DNA of 64,000 nucleotides from Prevotella sp. (GTDB lineage: Bacteria > Bacteroidota > Bacteroidia > Bacteroidales > Bacteroidaceae): positions 1-64,000 of the forward strand of contig JAKVJW010000001.1 of NCBI GenBank assembly GCA_022486815.1, read 5' to 3'. Both the position numbers and the translations under genes were made by a program. Positions 41,164 to 50,668 of this stretch are shown here, in pieces. Numbering within the stretch: the stretch's first letter is position 1; each line of letters opens with the position of its first letter. The notes under the pieces are model-generated. The model ran no database searches, was not told where the DNA came from, and saw only the letters and a list, made by a program, of their open reading frames with translations.

Positions 41164-41447
41164 CAGTGTCGTTAAGAAACAAGAATACAAAAGATAAATA
41201 GGTATTCGTAAGGTAATAAAGGATTGCGATAAAGGATAATTGATGTTGATTAAGGTAGTAAGAGAGATTGTATAGAAGGACGACAAGTATTAGTTAAAGG
41301 TAAAGAAAGATTGTAAAGTAAGGTGATGGTATTAGTAAGGTAAAAGATAAAGGTTGTGAGTAAGGTAACAGGGGCGTCGGAGAGACGGTCGATAGAAAAA
41401 GGTAAAAAGATAAAAGAAATCTCAATAGGTTAAAAAGGAACAGGATA

Positions 41448-41525
41448 ATGAGTATGACAGTAATGATTGCCTGGGTTGCAGCTATAGCAACTACAGGCTA
41501 TGTGATGGAGAACTTCAATAAATAG
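41448..41525 (+). CDS. single-TM microprotein, 25 aa (MSMTVMIAWVAAIATTGYVMENFNK)
   Basis: Preceded by purine-rich AACAGGATA, followed by a terminator; architecture duplicated at 54293. Confidence 0.55.
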   Translation: MSMTVMIAWVAAIATTGYVMENFNK

Positions 41526-41573
41526 TTCAGACCATCCTTAAGTTATGAAAAATTTGAGAACAAAGAATAGGTA

Positions 41574-41599
41574 ACGCGCGACTCAGGCCGCGCGTTTTT
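41574..41599 (+). terminator. terminator of microprotein locus 1
   Basis: ACGCGCG-actcaggc-CGCGCGTTTTT. Confidence 0.85.
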
Positions 41600-41793
41600 C
41601 GTATCTATATATCTACAAAAAATGAGGCAAACCTTAGGGGATTAAGCTTATCCTTTAAGCTATTTTTGGTTTAATCATTTTTTCAACATGAAAAAGCCTG
41701 ATTTATTTTGTTATTCATTGCCTTTTTACTATTTTTGCAATAGACTCAAATAGTCATTTAAAACGATTCAGGTAGAACGTTAATTGGAAGAAT

Positions 41794-42441
41794 ATGGCAA
41801 AGAATCCATTGTGGTCGGATGAATACTGGTTGTTGCTTATGCAACTCTATCTGAATAAACCAGTTGGCATAAAGCCTCTGTATTCAAAAGGATTAGTAGA
41901 TCTAAGTTTAGAGCTACATATCCCTCCTCGTTATCTTCATGAGCAGATGACACGTTTACAACTGTTGGAGACACCTCGTATCAAACAGTTATGGGAAACT
42001 TACGGAAAAAATCCCCGAAAACTTTTACATGAGGTAAAACTTCTGAAGAAGATGGATGGGTTCAACCATGCTGAAAAATTCTATGAAGGTGTTGAAATAC
42101 GCGAATCATTCGAGAAACTTTTCAAACCTTTAGAGGAAAGCCCAACACTCACACCTGTCAAACTGATACTGATCCTCAATCTTTATTTTCGTCTTACTCC
42201 ATTTACCATGGTAACGGATACACCGGAAATTATCGATCTCGGTAAACTCATACAAGTGAAGCCTGAATTGATTGTAGAAATCATGGATATTTATCAATAC
42301 TGTGATCCATGTCTCAAAAATGAGGACATCATCATCAATCCTTTGATGGGACACTGCCAGGAAACATGGCAACACTATGGTAATGGAGATTTAAAGACTC
42401 TCTCTGACTTATCCAAAGAACTCATGTTCTATTTTCTCTAA
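41794..42441 (+). CDS. conserved hypothetical protein upstream of rpoN
   Basis: 215 aa ORF preceded by TATTTTTG promoter-like box near 41743. Confidence 0.8.
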   Translation: MAKNPLWSDEYWLLLMQLYLNKPVGIKPLYSKGLVDLSLELHIPPRYLHEQMTRLQLLETPRIKQLWETYGKNPRKLLHEVKLLKKMDGFNHAEKFYEGVEIRESFEKLFKPLEESPTLTPVKLILILNLYFRLTPFTMVTDTPEIIDLGKLIQVKPELIVEIMDIYQYCDPCLKNEDIIINPLMGHCQETWQHYGNGDLKTLSDLSKELMFYFL

Positions 42442-42520
42442 ACTGACAGGTATTTAAGATCGCTATTTTAAAATTTAAGAGTATAATTACGTTTTAAAGA
42501 GAAGGTTTAAATAGAAAGAA

Positions 42521-44047
42521 ATGACTCAGAAATTAATTCAGACACAGACACAAAAGATGCAACAAGTCCAGAGGCTTTCTGCCCAGCAGATGCTCCAGGT
42601 AAAATTGTTCGAGATGCCTCTGAATGAACTTGAAGAGAATGTCAATGCGGAATTAGATGATAATCCGGCTCTGGAAAGATGTTCGGACGAGGACGGTGAA
42701 GTCAGAAATGATAATGACGACACTCAGGATAGTAATAGTAATGATACTGAAGATATAGATTATACGGAAAGCAATGAGCGCGAGGAACGTGAAGATGCCC
42801 TTGATTCAGCCCTAAAGGATATGGGAGCTGATGATGAGATGCCAGAGCCAACGTATAACATTAACAGAGGGGGACTATCAAACAATCCCGACTACCAGAA
42901 TATGGTTTACGGAGATACCCTTTCCTTTTATGATCGGTTAAAAGAGCAAATGGATATGCTCCATCTTACTGATAAAGAGCATGACATCATGGAATATATC
43001 ATCGGTTCGCTGGATGACGATGGACTGCTCAGAAAGGATATTGGTACCATCAGTGACGAACTTGCCATTTATCATAATATCGATGCCTCCGAGAAAGAAA
43101 TCAGAGACGTTCTGCATCTTCTCCAACAATTCGATCCGGCAGGTATCGGTGCCCAGAATCTTCAAGAATGCCTTCTTCTTCAAATTGAAAGAATGAAAGA
43201 AAGTAAGTTGAAGACCGTAATACACAAAGTCATAAAGGATTATTTTGACGAATTTACAAAGAAGCATTGGGATAAAATTCAGGAAGGAATGTCTCTGAAT
43301 GATCTGCAAATACAAGAACTCCAAAAAGAAATCAGGAAATTGAATCCTAAACCCGGTTCTTCCCTTGGAGAGGCTGAAAGTAGAAATACTCAACAGATCA
43401 CACCTGACTATATCATTGACACTACTGATGATGGAGATATTTCTTTCTATATCAACCGTGGTAATATTCCTGACCTCACTGTCTCGTCATCTTTTCAGGA
43501 CATGATTGACAGTTATAAGAATAATAAAGCGAACATGAACCGTCAGGAAAAAGAAGCTCTGCTCTATGCAAAAGAAAAGGTAGAAAAAGCCAGAGGATTC
43601 ATTGATGCAGTAAAGCAACGTCGGCATACCATGTTTATCGTCATGAAATCGATTATCAATTGGCAAAAGAAATTTTTCGAAGACGGTGATGAAGCTGATT
43701 TACACCCTATGATCTTAAAAGATATTGCCGATCAGACTAAATTGGACATTTCTACCGTTTCCAGAATAGCAAGCATGAAATATGCTCAGACCAGATGGGG
43801 CACATTTCCCCTTAAATTTTTCTTTAGCGACAGTTATACGACAGAAGATGGTGAGGAAATGTCTACACGTAAGATAAAACTGGCGCTAAAGGGCCTTGTA
43901 GAGAAAGAAGATAAGAAAAAGCCGATGAGTGACGACATCTTAGCTGCTTCTATGAAAGAAAAGGGGTTCCCGATAGCTCGCAGGACAGTGGCCAAATACC
44001 GTGAACAACTCGGTATACCCGTTGCCCGACTTCGTCGGGAATTATGA
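42521..44047 (+). CDS. rpoN: RNA polymerase sigma-54 factor
   Basis: QRLSAQQMLQVKLFEMPLNELEE, DISTVSRIASMKYAQTRWGTFPLKFFFS, RPON box ARRTVAKYREQLGIP. Confidence 0.96.
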   Translation: MTQKLIQTQTQKMQQVQRLSAQQMLQVKLFEMPLNELEENVNAELDDNPALERCSDEDGEVRNDNDDTQDSNSNDTEDIDYTESNEREEREDALDSALKDMGADDEMPEPTYNINRGGLSNNPDYQNMVYGDTLSFYDRLKEQMDMLHLTDKEHDIMEYIIGSLDDDGLLRKDIGTISDELAIYHNIDASEKEIRDVLHLLQQFDPAGIGAQNLQECLLLQIERMKESKLKTVIHKVIKDYFDEFTKKHWDKIQEGMSLNDLQIQELQKEIRKLNPKPGSSLGEAESRNTQQITPDYIIDTTDDGDISFYINRGNIPDLTVSSSFQDMIDSYKNNKANMNRQEKEALLYAKEKVEKARGFIDAVKQRRHTMFIVMKSIINWQKKFFEDGDEADLHPMILKDIADQTKLDISTVSRIASMKYAQTRWGTFPLKFFFSDSYTTEDGEEMSTRKIKLALKGLVEKEDKKKPMSDDILAASMKEKGFPIARRTVAKYREQLGIPVARLRREL

Positions 44048-44135
44048 CGCGAAATATTATTTTAGGATATTCAAAGTCAAAGAGAGAATTCAAAGTTTTA
44101 GAAACAGAGAGATTATCAAGAGAAAGGAACTTCAA

Positions 44136-44789
44136 ATGACTTTAAAGATGGAATCTGAAAATGGAATGAATACAAATGTCTTGAAAGATAGACAAATCAT
44201 CAAGGCTGCACGTGTTATGAGCATGATTTTCACCCCATTTTATCTACCGTTATTAGGACTTGTCATCCTTTTCTTATTCAGTTATATGAGTTTACTGCCT
44301 CTATCCTATAAATTGTCGGTACTCCTGTTTGTATACCTGTTGACCATTCTACTCCCTACCCTTCTTATTCATCTATATAGAAAATATCAGGGATGGAAGC
44401 CTATTGACCTTGGAAGAAAAGAACGGCGTATTATCCCATATATCATTTCTATCCTCTGCTATTTCATCTGCATCTATATCATGAACCGGCTTCAATTTCC
44501 AAGATACATCAGTATTATCGTTGTTGCGGCTTTAATCGTGCAGATGGCGTGTGCCCTAATCAATGTCTGGTGGAAAATATCCACCCATTCCGCAGCTATA
44601 GGAGGAGTGGCAGGGGCAATACTGGCCTTCGCAGAAATATTCTCCTATAATCCTACCTGGTGGCTTTGCCTGGCTCTCATTCTCGCAGGGATGGTGTGTT
44701 CCAGCAGGATGATACTGAGACAGCACAGTTTATCACAAGTTACAGCAGGATTCCTGATCGGTTTCTTCTGCGCCCTAATCATCATTTGA
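44136..44789 (+). CDS. PAP2-like membrane protein
   Basis: Multi-TM; ISTHSAAIGG and SSRMILRQHSLSQVTAGFLIG resemble PAP2 phosphatase motifs. Confidence 0.65.
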   Translation: MTLKMESENGMNTNVLKDRQIIKAARVMSMIFTPFYLPLLGLVILFLFSYMSLLPLSYKLSVLLFVYLLTILLPTLLIHLYRKYQGWKPIDLGRKERRIIPYIISILCYFICIYIMNRLQFPRYISIIVVAALIVQMACALINVWWKISTHSAAIGGVAGAILAFAEIFSYNPTWWLCLALILAGMVCSSRMILRQHSLSQVTAGFLIGFFCALIII

Positions 44790-44939
44790 TATTTATTCAG
44801 AAGGGTACGTCATTATCAAGAAAGAAAAAGACAACCAGAGAAACCTCAAAGAAGGCTTTGGCTATCAACAAAGAAGAATATAAAACAAATAGTTATCTGA
44901 GATCATTCATGAAACGATAAATAATAAAATCCAAACGAT

Positions 44940-45449
44940 ATGAAACCATTAATCAGTATTATCATGGGTTCTACAAGCGACCTTCCTGTTATGGAAAAAG
45001 CTTGCCAGTGGCTGGAAACTTATCAGATTCCATTTGAAGTAAATGCACTTTCTGCTCACCGTACACCGGATGCCGTGGAGTCCTTTGCTAAAGGGGCCAA
45101 AGCCCGGGGTATAAAAGTGATCATTGCCGGAGCCGGTATGGCTGCTGCCCTACCGGGAGTCATTGCAGCATCTACCTCACTACCTGTGATCGGTGTGCCC
45201 ATCAAAGGTATGCTTGACGGACTAGATGCAATGCTTTCGATCATCCAGATGCCTCCTGGGATTCCTGTAGCAACAGTGGGCATAAATGGTTCCAAAAATG
45301 CGGCTATCCTTGCAGCAGAGATGATCGCCCTGGGTGATGAGAATATTGCGAAAAAAGTAGATGAATGGAAAGCCGGATTAGGCCTAAAAATAGAAAAAGC
45401 GAATAAAGATCTGGCAGAAATTAAGACTTATAAGTTTAAATGTAATTAA
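44940..45449 (+). CDS. purE: N5-carboxyaminoimidazole ribonucleotide mutase
   Basis: IIMGSTSDLPVMEKA, SAHRTPDAV, AGAGMAAALPGVIAASTSLPVIGVP. Confidence 0.97.
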   Translation: MKPLISIIMGSTSDLPVMEKACQWLETYQIPFEVNALSAHRTPDAVESFAKGAKARGIKVIIAGAGMAAALPGVIAASTSLPVIGVPIKGMLDGLDAMLSIIQMPPGIPVATVGINGSKNAAILAAEMIALGDENIAKKVDEWKAGLGLKIEKANKDLAEIKTYKFKCN

Positions 45450-45540
45450 GTCTGTTTCTCTTAAAAAAACAAAAGTAAGTATGATTTATAAGTCATACGA
45501 ATCAAACTAATTTTAATTAACCAACTCTAAAATATCATTC

Positions 45541-47400
45541 ATGAGTTTGGATTTATTCAATTATAATCGTCGGGAAACAAATGTCATACATGTCGGCGTA
45601 CTGGATATGGGTGGAAATAATCTTATCCGCATTCAGTCTATGACAACTACCAGTACTGATGATACAAAAGGCTCTGTAGCTCAAGCAGAACGGATTATCA
45701 AGGCAGGCGGAGAACTGGTCCGGCTGACAACCCAGGGTAAACGTGAGGCTGAGAATTTGAAAAATATCAAAGCTGAACTACTTGCTGATGGATACAGTAC
45801 ACCTCTCGTGGCAGATGTCCATTTCGTAGCTGATGTAGCTGATACGGCTGCTCAATACGCCGAAGGTGTACGCATTAACCCAGGAAACTATGTGGATCCT
45901 GCACGTAGATTCATCAAAAAAGAATATACTGACGAAGAGTATACTCAGGAACTCCAGAAGATTGAAGATCGCTTCATCCCCTTTCTGAATATTTGCAGGA
46001 AGAATCATACAGCTATACGCATCGGAGTCAACAACGGTTCTCTTTCAGACCGTATCCGTAATCGTTATGGTGATACACCGGAAGGTATCGTCGAGAGTTG
46101 CATGGAATTTCTTCGCATCTGTAAAAAACAACATTTCAATGATGTCGTCATTTCCATCAAAGCTTCCAATACCGTCGTCATGGTACACTCTGTACGTCTT
46201 TTGGTCGCTGAAATGGAAAAGGAGCACATGAAATATCCACTCCATCTGGGAGTGACGGAAGCAGGAGATGGCGAAGACGGACGGATAAAAAGTGCCGTAG
46301 GCATAGGTGCATTACTGGCTGACGGCATCGGAGATACCGTCAGGGTCAGTTTAAGTGAAGAACCGGAAGCTGAAATCCCTGTAGCACGCCATCTCGTCAA
46401 TTATATCACAATGCGTACCGGACATGTATTGATTCCGGCAACACAGGCAAAGAAATTCAACTGGATCAATCCTAAACGGCGCGAGACAAAAGCTGTTGAA
46501 AATATCGGCGGAGACCAAGTACCTGTCGTCATTGGCAAGAGCACAAAAGCAGACTATTGGTATACAGGTTCTACTATTCCGGAACATCCCGTTCCTCAAC
46601 AGAAGTATATCATTGACTACAATAAATTCGGAGAGCTACAGGGAGAAGGCAAATTGACAGAGTTGGAGAAGGACGGTACAAGATTCTATCCGATCTTCCC
46701 AGTCAATGCCATGCCTTTTATGGCTATGGTACAGTCACCATTGAAGTTTTTAGTCCTTCAGTTTGGTACTCCTGCTGCTGAATATCTGACCTGCCTGAAA
46801 TATCACCCTGAAGCAGTCGTTATCTGTATGAGTCACCACAAGAACCGTCTGGGTGACCAGCGCGCCCTTGTGCATGAAATGTGGTCTGCAGGCTTGAAAA
46901 ATCCTGTCATCTTTTCCCAAATGTACAGTCATTCACAAACGGAAAAAGAAGACTTCCAGATTGAATCAGCAGCAGATATGGGAGCATTGATGATGGATGG
47001 TCTTACTGACGGCATCTGGCTGCTGGATGGCGGCGATTTATCAGATGAGGATATCGTGTCAACAGCTTTTGATATTCTTCAAGCCGGTCGCCTCAGGACA
47101 TCCAAAACAGAATACATCAGTTGTCCAGGTTGTGGTCGTACCCTGTATGATCTTCAAGGCACGATATCAAAAATCAAAAAAGCCACCAAGGATATGAAAG
47201 GCCTTAAAATAGGTATTATGGGCTGTATTGTCAATGGTCCTGGAGAAATGCACGATGCCGATTATGGATATGTCGGAGCCGGTTTCAATAGAATCTCCCT
47301 CTATCGCAAACAAGTTTGCGTGGAGAAGAATATCCCTGAGGAAGATGCCGTAGACCATCTGCTGGCACTAATCAGGAAAGACAAGGAAAAACGCTCATGA
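45541..47400 (+). CDS. ispG: 4-hydroxy-3-methylbut-2-enyl diphosphate synthase (large Bacteroidetes-type IspG)
   Basis: IRIQSMTTTSTDDTKGSVAQ, LVADVHFVADVA, ISCPGCGRTLYDL, GIMGCIVNGPGEMHDADYGYVG. Confidence 0.96.
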   Translation: MSLDLFNYNRRETNVIHVGVLDMGGNNLIRIQSMTTTSTDDTKGSVAQAERIIKAGGELVRLTTQGKREAENLKNIKAELLADGYSTPLVADVHFVADVADTAAQYAEGVRINPGNYVDPARRFIKKEYTDEEYTQELQKIEDRFIPFLNICRKNHTAIRIGVNNGSLSDRIRNRYGDTPEGIVESCMEFLRICKKQHFNDVVISIKASNTVVMVHSVRLLVAEMEKEHMKYPLHLGVTEAGDGEDGRIKSAVGIGALLADGIGDTVRVSLSEEPEAEIPVARHLVNYITMRTGHVLIPATQAKKFNWINPKRRETKAVENIGGDQVPVVIGKSTKADYWYTGSTIPEHPVPQQKYIIDYNKFGELQGEGKLTELEKDGTRFYPIFPVNAMPFMAMVQSPLKFLVLQFGTPAAEYLTCLKYHPEAVVICMSHHKNRLGDQRALVHEMWSAGLKNPVIFSQMYSHSQTEKEDFQIESAADMGALMMDGLTDGIWLLDGGDLSDEDIVSTAFDILQAGRLRTSKTEYISCPGCGRTLYDLQGTISKIKKATKDMKGLKIGIMGCIVNGPGEMHDADYGYVGAGFNRISLYRKQVCVEKNIPEEDAVDHLLALIRKDKEKRS

Positions 47401-47410
47401 CAAATCCTTT

Positions 47411-47456
47411 AGTATATCAGTTTGTTTAGAATATATTCTAAACAAACTGATATACT
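47411..47456. repeat. 46 bp perfect palindrome between ispG and the 47481 ORF
   Basis: AGTATATCAGTTTGTTTAGAATA|TATTCTAAACAAACTGATATACT, no mismatch, no spacer. Confidence 0.95.
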
Positions 47457-47480
47457 GTTATAAGAAACCTACTTAAAAAC

Positions 47481-47870
47481 ATGAGAATACAGGAATTAAT
47501 GAAAACCGTCCGTTTCGACGATATTAAAGATACTTTGAAGCAATCTGACTTCAATTTAAAAGAATTAAAAGAGTGCGAAAAGACCTTCAATGTATTACGA
47601 AATATCAAGCCCACCTTTGACTATTTTGACATGATTATCAATGTAAAAAGGTTAAATGGGCGTGTTATGGTTACCAATACACATCTCGGCTCCATCAGTG
47701 ACCTTGCTGGCAGAACTGTAAAAATCAGAAAAGAAGACCATTTTACATCTGCAGAAGCAGCAGCTCATATTATCTATCAGATTACTGCCCACGGATATGA
47801 TACCGTCAGATACAAGGATAATCTGGATGAGTGGGACGATGATATGATGACTGATTCAGACGAAGAATAG
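47481..47870 (+). CDS. hypothetical protein, 129 aa
   Basis: ORF with typical codon use; acidic C-terminus. Confidence 0.7.
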   Translation: MRIQELMKTVRFDDIKDTLKQSDFNLKELKECEKTFNVLRNIKPTFDYFDMIINVKRLNGRVMVTNTHLGSISDLAGRTVKIRKEDHFTSAEAAAHIIYQITAHGYDTVRYKDNLDEWDDDMMTDSDEE

Positions 47871-47923
47871 TATTTTTGATCATACTCCCTTTTCATACCT
47901 CTTTTTTCGTCAAATCCAATCCG

Positions 47924-48877
47924 TCACACATTACCCAAATGAACATATCTTATGCCAGCTTTCAGGGCTATCTCCTTGGCTGCATACATGTCTTCCAGCA
48001 ATGTAGGCCCATGATTCTCCATCTTAAACATCGGAAAGCAACGACTGAAATGAAGAGGACAGTCTGCAAAACCATTTCCGACAAGCCATTCACACAGTTG
48101 TGAGACTAACTTCTTATCTGTATTAACTCCGGGTACAAGGAGGTTCGTAATTTCCAGATATACCCCTGCTTTCAGGAAAATCTTCAAAGTCTTGAGAACT
48201 GGTTCCAATGTCGCTCCGTTCCATTTCCGGTATATCTCATCACTGAAAGACTTCAGATCGATATTGGCAGCATCTATATAAGGAATCAGCCAGTGGAGGG
48301 GCTCCGGATTGATATAACCAGCAGACACAAGGACATTATAGAGATGATGTCGATGCGCCAATACAGCTATATCATGTACATACTCAATATAAGTAAGCGG
48401 TTCTGTATAGGTGTAAGCTATGGTCGGAAGATGGTTTTGCAAGGCCATATTGACAATATCTTCAGGAGCATATTCCTGATTAGGAACATCTTTTGGAGAA
48501 GTTTGGGAAATATCAAAATTCTGGCAGTTCTTGCAACGCAGATTACACCCCGCACAAGCAAGGGATAGGCATCTGCTACCGGGATGAAAATGCAATAACG
48601 GTTTCTTCTCTATCGGATCATCTGCTAACGCACAAGGCCGGCCATATACCATAGAATAAAGCTTACCTCCGATATTTTTCCGGCTCCGGCAAATACCGGT
48701 ATGCCCTACTTTTATCAGGCATTCATGAGGACAGAGCAGACAGCGGACATCATTTTTTCTGCTATTCATCTCGGAAATATCCCGGCAAGTTTGAATATCT
48801 GGTGTTTTCTCTACCACACGGGGCTGGTCTGAAACGGATTCTGTTACCTTTTCATAAAATTTCGCTTCATATAGCAT
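47924..48877 (-). CDS. amrS: AmmeMemoRadiSam system radical SAM enzyme
   Basis: RCLLCPHECLIKVGHTGICRSRKN; CNLRCKNCQNFDISQ radical SAM cluster; adjacent Memo-AMMECR1 fusion. Confidence 0.92.
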   Translation of the reverse strand: MLYEAKFYEKVTESVSDQPRVVEKTPDIQTCRDISEMNSRKNDVRCLLCPHECLIKVGHTGICRSRKNIGGKLYSMVYGRPCALADDPIEKKPLLHFHPGSRCLSLACAGCNLRCKNCQNFDISQTSPKDVPNQEYAPEDIVNMALQNHLPTIAYTYTEPLTYIEYVHDIAVLAHRHHLYNVLVSAGYINPEPLHWLIPYIDAANIDLKSFSDEIYRKWNGATLEPVLKTLKIFLKAGVYLEITNLLVPGVNTDKKLVSQLCEWLVGNGFADCPLHFSRCFPMFKMENHGPTLLEDMYAAKEIALKAGIRYVHLGNV

Positions 48878-50526
48878 TATTGATTCTCCTTCCCAACCTT
48901 TATTCCCATCGATTTCTCACTGAAAATAATAGCTTCATAGGTATAAAGTTCAGCGTTTTTCCAACCGTCCCAGCCTATTCCTGTCTTATCCTGGGCACAA
49001 TGCCCGAGAAACTCTTCCTTGGTCCAGTTGACTTCATCTGCTACCTGTGGCAGAAATGTTCCGCTACGAAAACCTTTCCGCATATAAATACCCTGTTTAC
49101 CATAGTGGAATTCACTGATATCTGTAATTCTATGAAGTGGCGTAAGAACAGAAATTTCAATATCAATTTTTGGAAGTTCCTCTTTATTAACAGGAGTAAA
49201 ACGTGGATCTTCAAAAGCAGCCGCCCTCGCCATCTCTCTGACTACATCAGTCAATGGAATATCTGCTCCAAAATGGCCTATACAGCCACGGAGACGGCCG
49301 TTTTCATTCAAGGTTACGAAAGCTCCACATTTGCGCATGAGACGTGCAGAAAACGGTCCTGAAGAAGTTTCTGAATCCGAAGAAATGCTTCTTCTGGCAA
49401 GAATCAGCAACGCTTTCTTCTCCTCTAAAGTCAAAAATTCTTTAGAAGAAAGAGTCTGCTGTCCCGAAGACAATGCTATATGGTCAGAATCTTTCTCTGA
49501 CTGTACATAATCCCTATTATTCGAGAAAATATCAGCAGATCGCTCCTCCGATAATGTCTGACAAAGCGCATAATATCCTACGACCTCCTTTTTCTCTCCG
49601 TATGGAGAATCACCGGAATTCAAATAAATGAGTTTGTAAAGATTTAACTTCGGATTGTTCTCACTCATCATCAAGAGAACGGCAATACCGCATTGTCCGC
49701 AAGCACTGGTAGCAAGATTGTGAAAACCGAGGAAATGATTATCCGACAGGGTCTTGACAAATTTTTCCAGACTACCTGTTGCAATTGCATCTCCTGTCCG
49801 ATGATCCACTTTTTCTGCATCATCATACGAAGGGTAATGAGAAAAGTCACTACTGATTACAAAGAGATTCCGAGAATTGAAATAAGGTTGTAAAGCTTTG
49901 GCTATTTCACGAAGGCGATTCATGTCCTCTGTTCCGATAATAATAGGAACAATAGGCGGGACATCTTTCAGATGATACTGTAAAAACGGAAGTTGAACCT
50001 CCAGACAGTGTTCACGGTCATGAGCCTGAGGCAAATATTGAAACACCCTGTTTTCCGTAATGAGGCGATCACAAAGAACTGTATCTACTTTTACCTTGCC
50101 TAAAGGAGTAGCATAACAGGCAAAAGCATTACAGACAGAGGCACCATCAAAAGCTACGTGATGAGAAGGTCCTATCAGGAAAATATGATCATAACGGACA
50201 TTCGTAGAGATCTGGGCAAAGGCGTCTGCCGCTACCCTACCGGAAAACACATACCCTGCATGAGGTACGATCACCGACTGGATATACTGATCAGCAAAAA
50301 GAACTTTTGCACTGGCAAAATAGGATTTTAGATAGACTTTCAGTTCTTGTTGATCTCTAGGATAGAACTGACCGGCAACCGCCATCGGGCGTACTGTCTC
50401 CCCTTCTTGTATTCCATTCATAGCATTACCTCCTATTGCAAAAACAAACAAAAGTAATAAAAAAATGCCCGTCAATGATTTCGACAGGCATTCTCTTTTC
50501 TTTCTATCAGGGACATTCTGCATCAC
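48877..50526 (-). CDS. AmmeMemoRadiSam fusion protein: Memo (AmrB) domain plus AMMECR1 (AmrA) domain, N-terminal hydrophobic signal
   Basis: VRPMAVAGQFYPRD, IVPHAGYVFSGRVAA, SDFSHYPSYDDA; C-terminal GAFVTLNENGRLRGCIGHF, FEDPRFTPV; N-term KSLTGIFLLLLFVFAIGGNA. Confidence 0.92.
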   Translation of the reverse strand: MMQNVPDRKKRECLSKSLTGIFLLLLFVFAIGGNAMNGIQEGETVRPMAVAGQFYPRDQQELKVYLKSYFASAKVLFADQYIQSVIVPHAGYVFSGRVAADAFAQISTNVRYDHIFLIGPSHHVAFDGASVCNAFACYATPLGKVKVDTVLCDRLITENRVFQYLPQAHDREHCLEVQLPFLQYHLKDVPPIVPIIIGTEDMNRLREIAKALQPYFNSRNLFVISSDFSHYPSYDDAEKVDHRTGDAIATGSLEKFVKTLSDNHFLGFHNLATSACGQCGIAVLLMMSENNPKLNLYKLIYLNSGDSPYGEKKEVVGYYALCQTLSEERSADIFSNNRDYVQSEKDSDHIALSSGQQTLSSKEFLTLEEKKALLILARRSISSDSETSSGPFSARLMRKCGAFVTLNENGRLRGCIGHFGADIPLTDVVREMARAAAFEDPRFTPVNKEELPKIDIEISVLTPLHRITDISEFHYGKQGIYMRKGFRSGTFLPQVADEVNWTKEEFLGHCAQDKTGIGWDGWKNAELYTYEAIIFSEKSMGIKVGKENQ

Positions 50527-50668
50527 TTTAGAACTTAATCCCTGCTTTTCATAGTTTACCCCATAAGAATGCCTAACTTATCTTTTAAACATCCATGAAC
50601 AGCAAAATTGGGAAACGGATACCAGAAACCGATTTTATGGATTAACAAACTATCCTTTCCCCAAATGG

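Noticed and set aside
42366-42390. aacactatggtaatgg as another copy of the 22 bp repeat unit
   Set aside because: Single partial match within a coding sequence, no flanking units or leader
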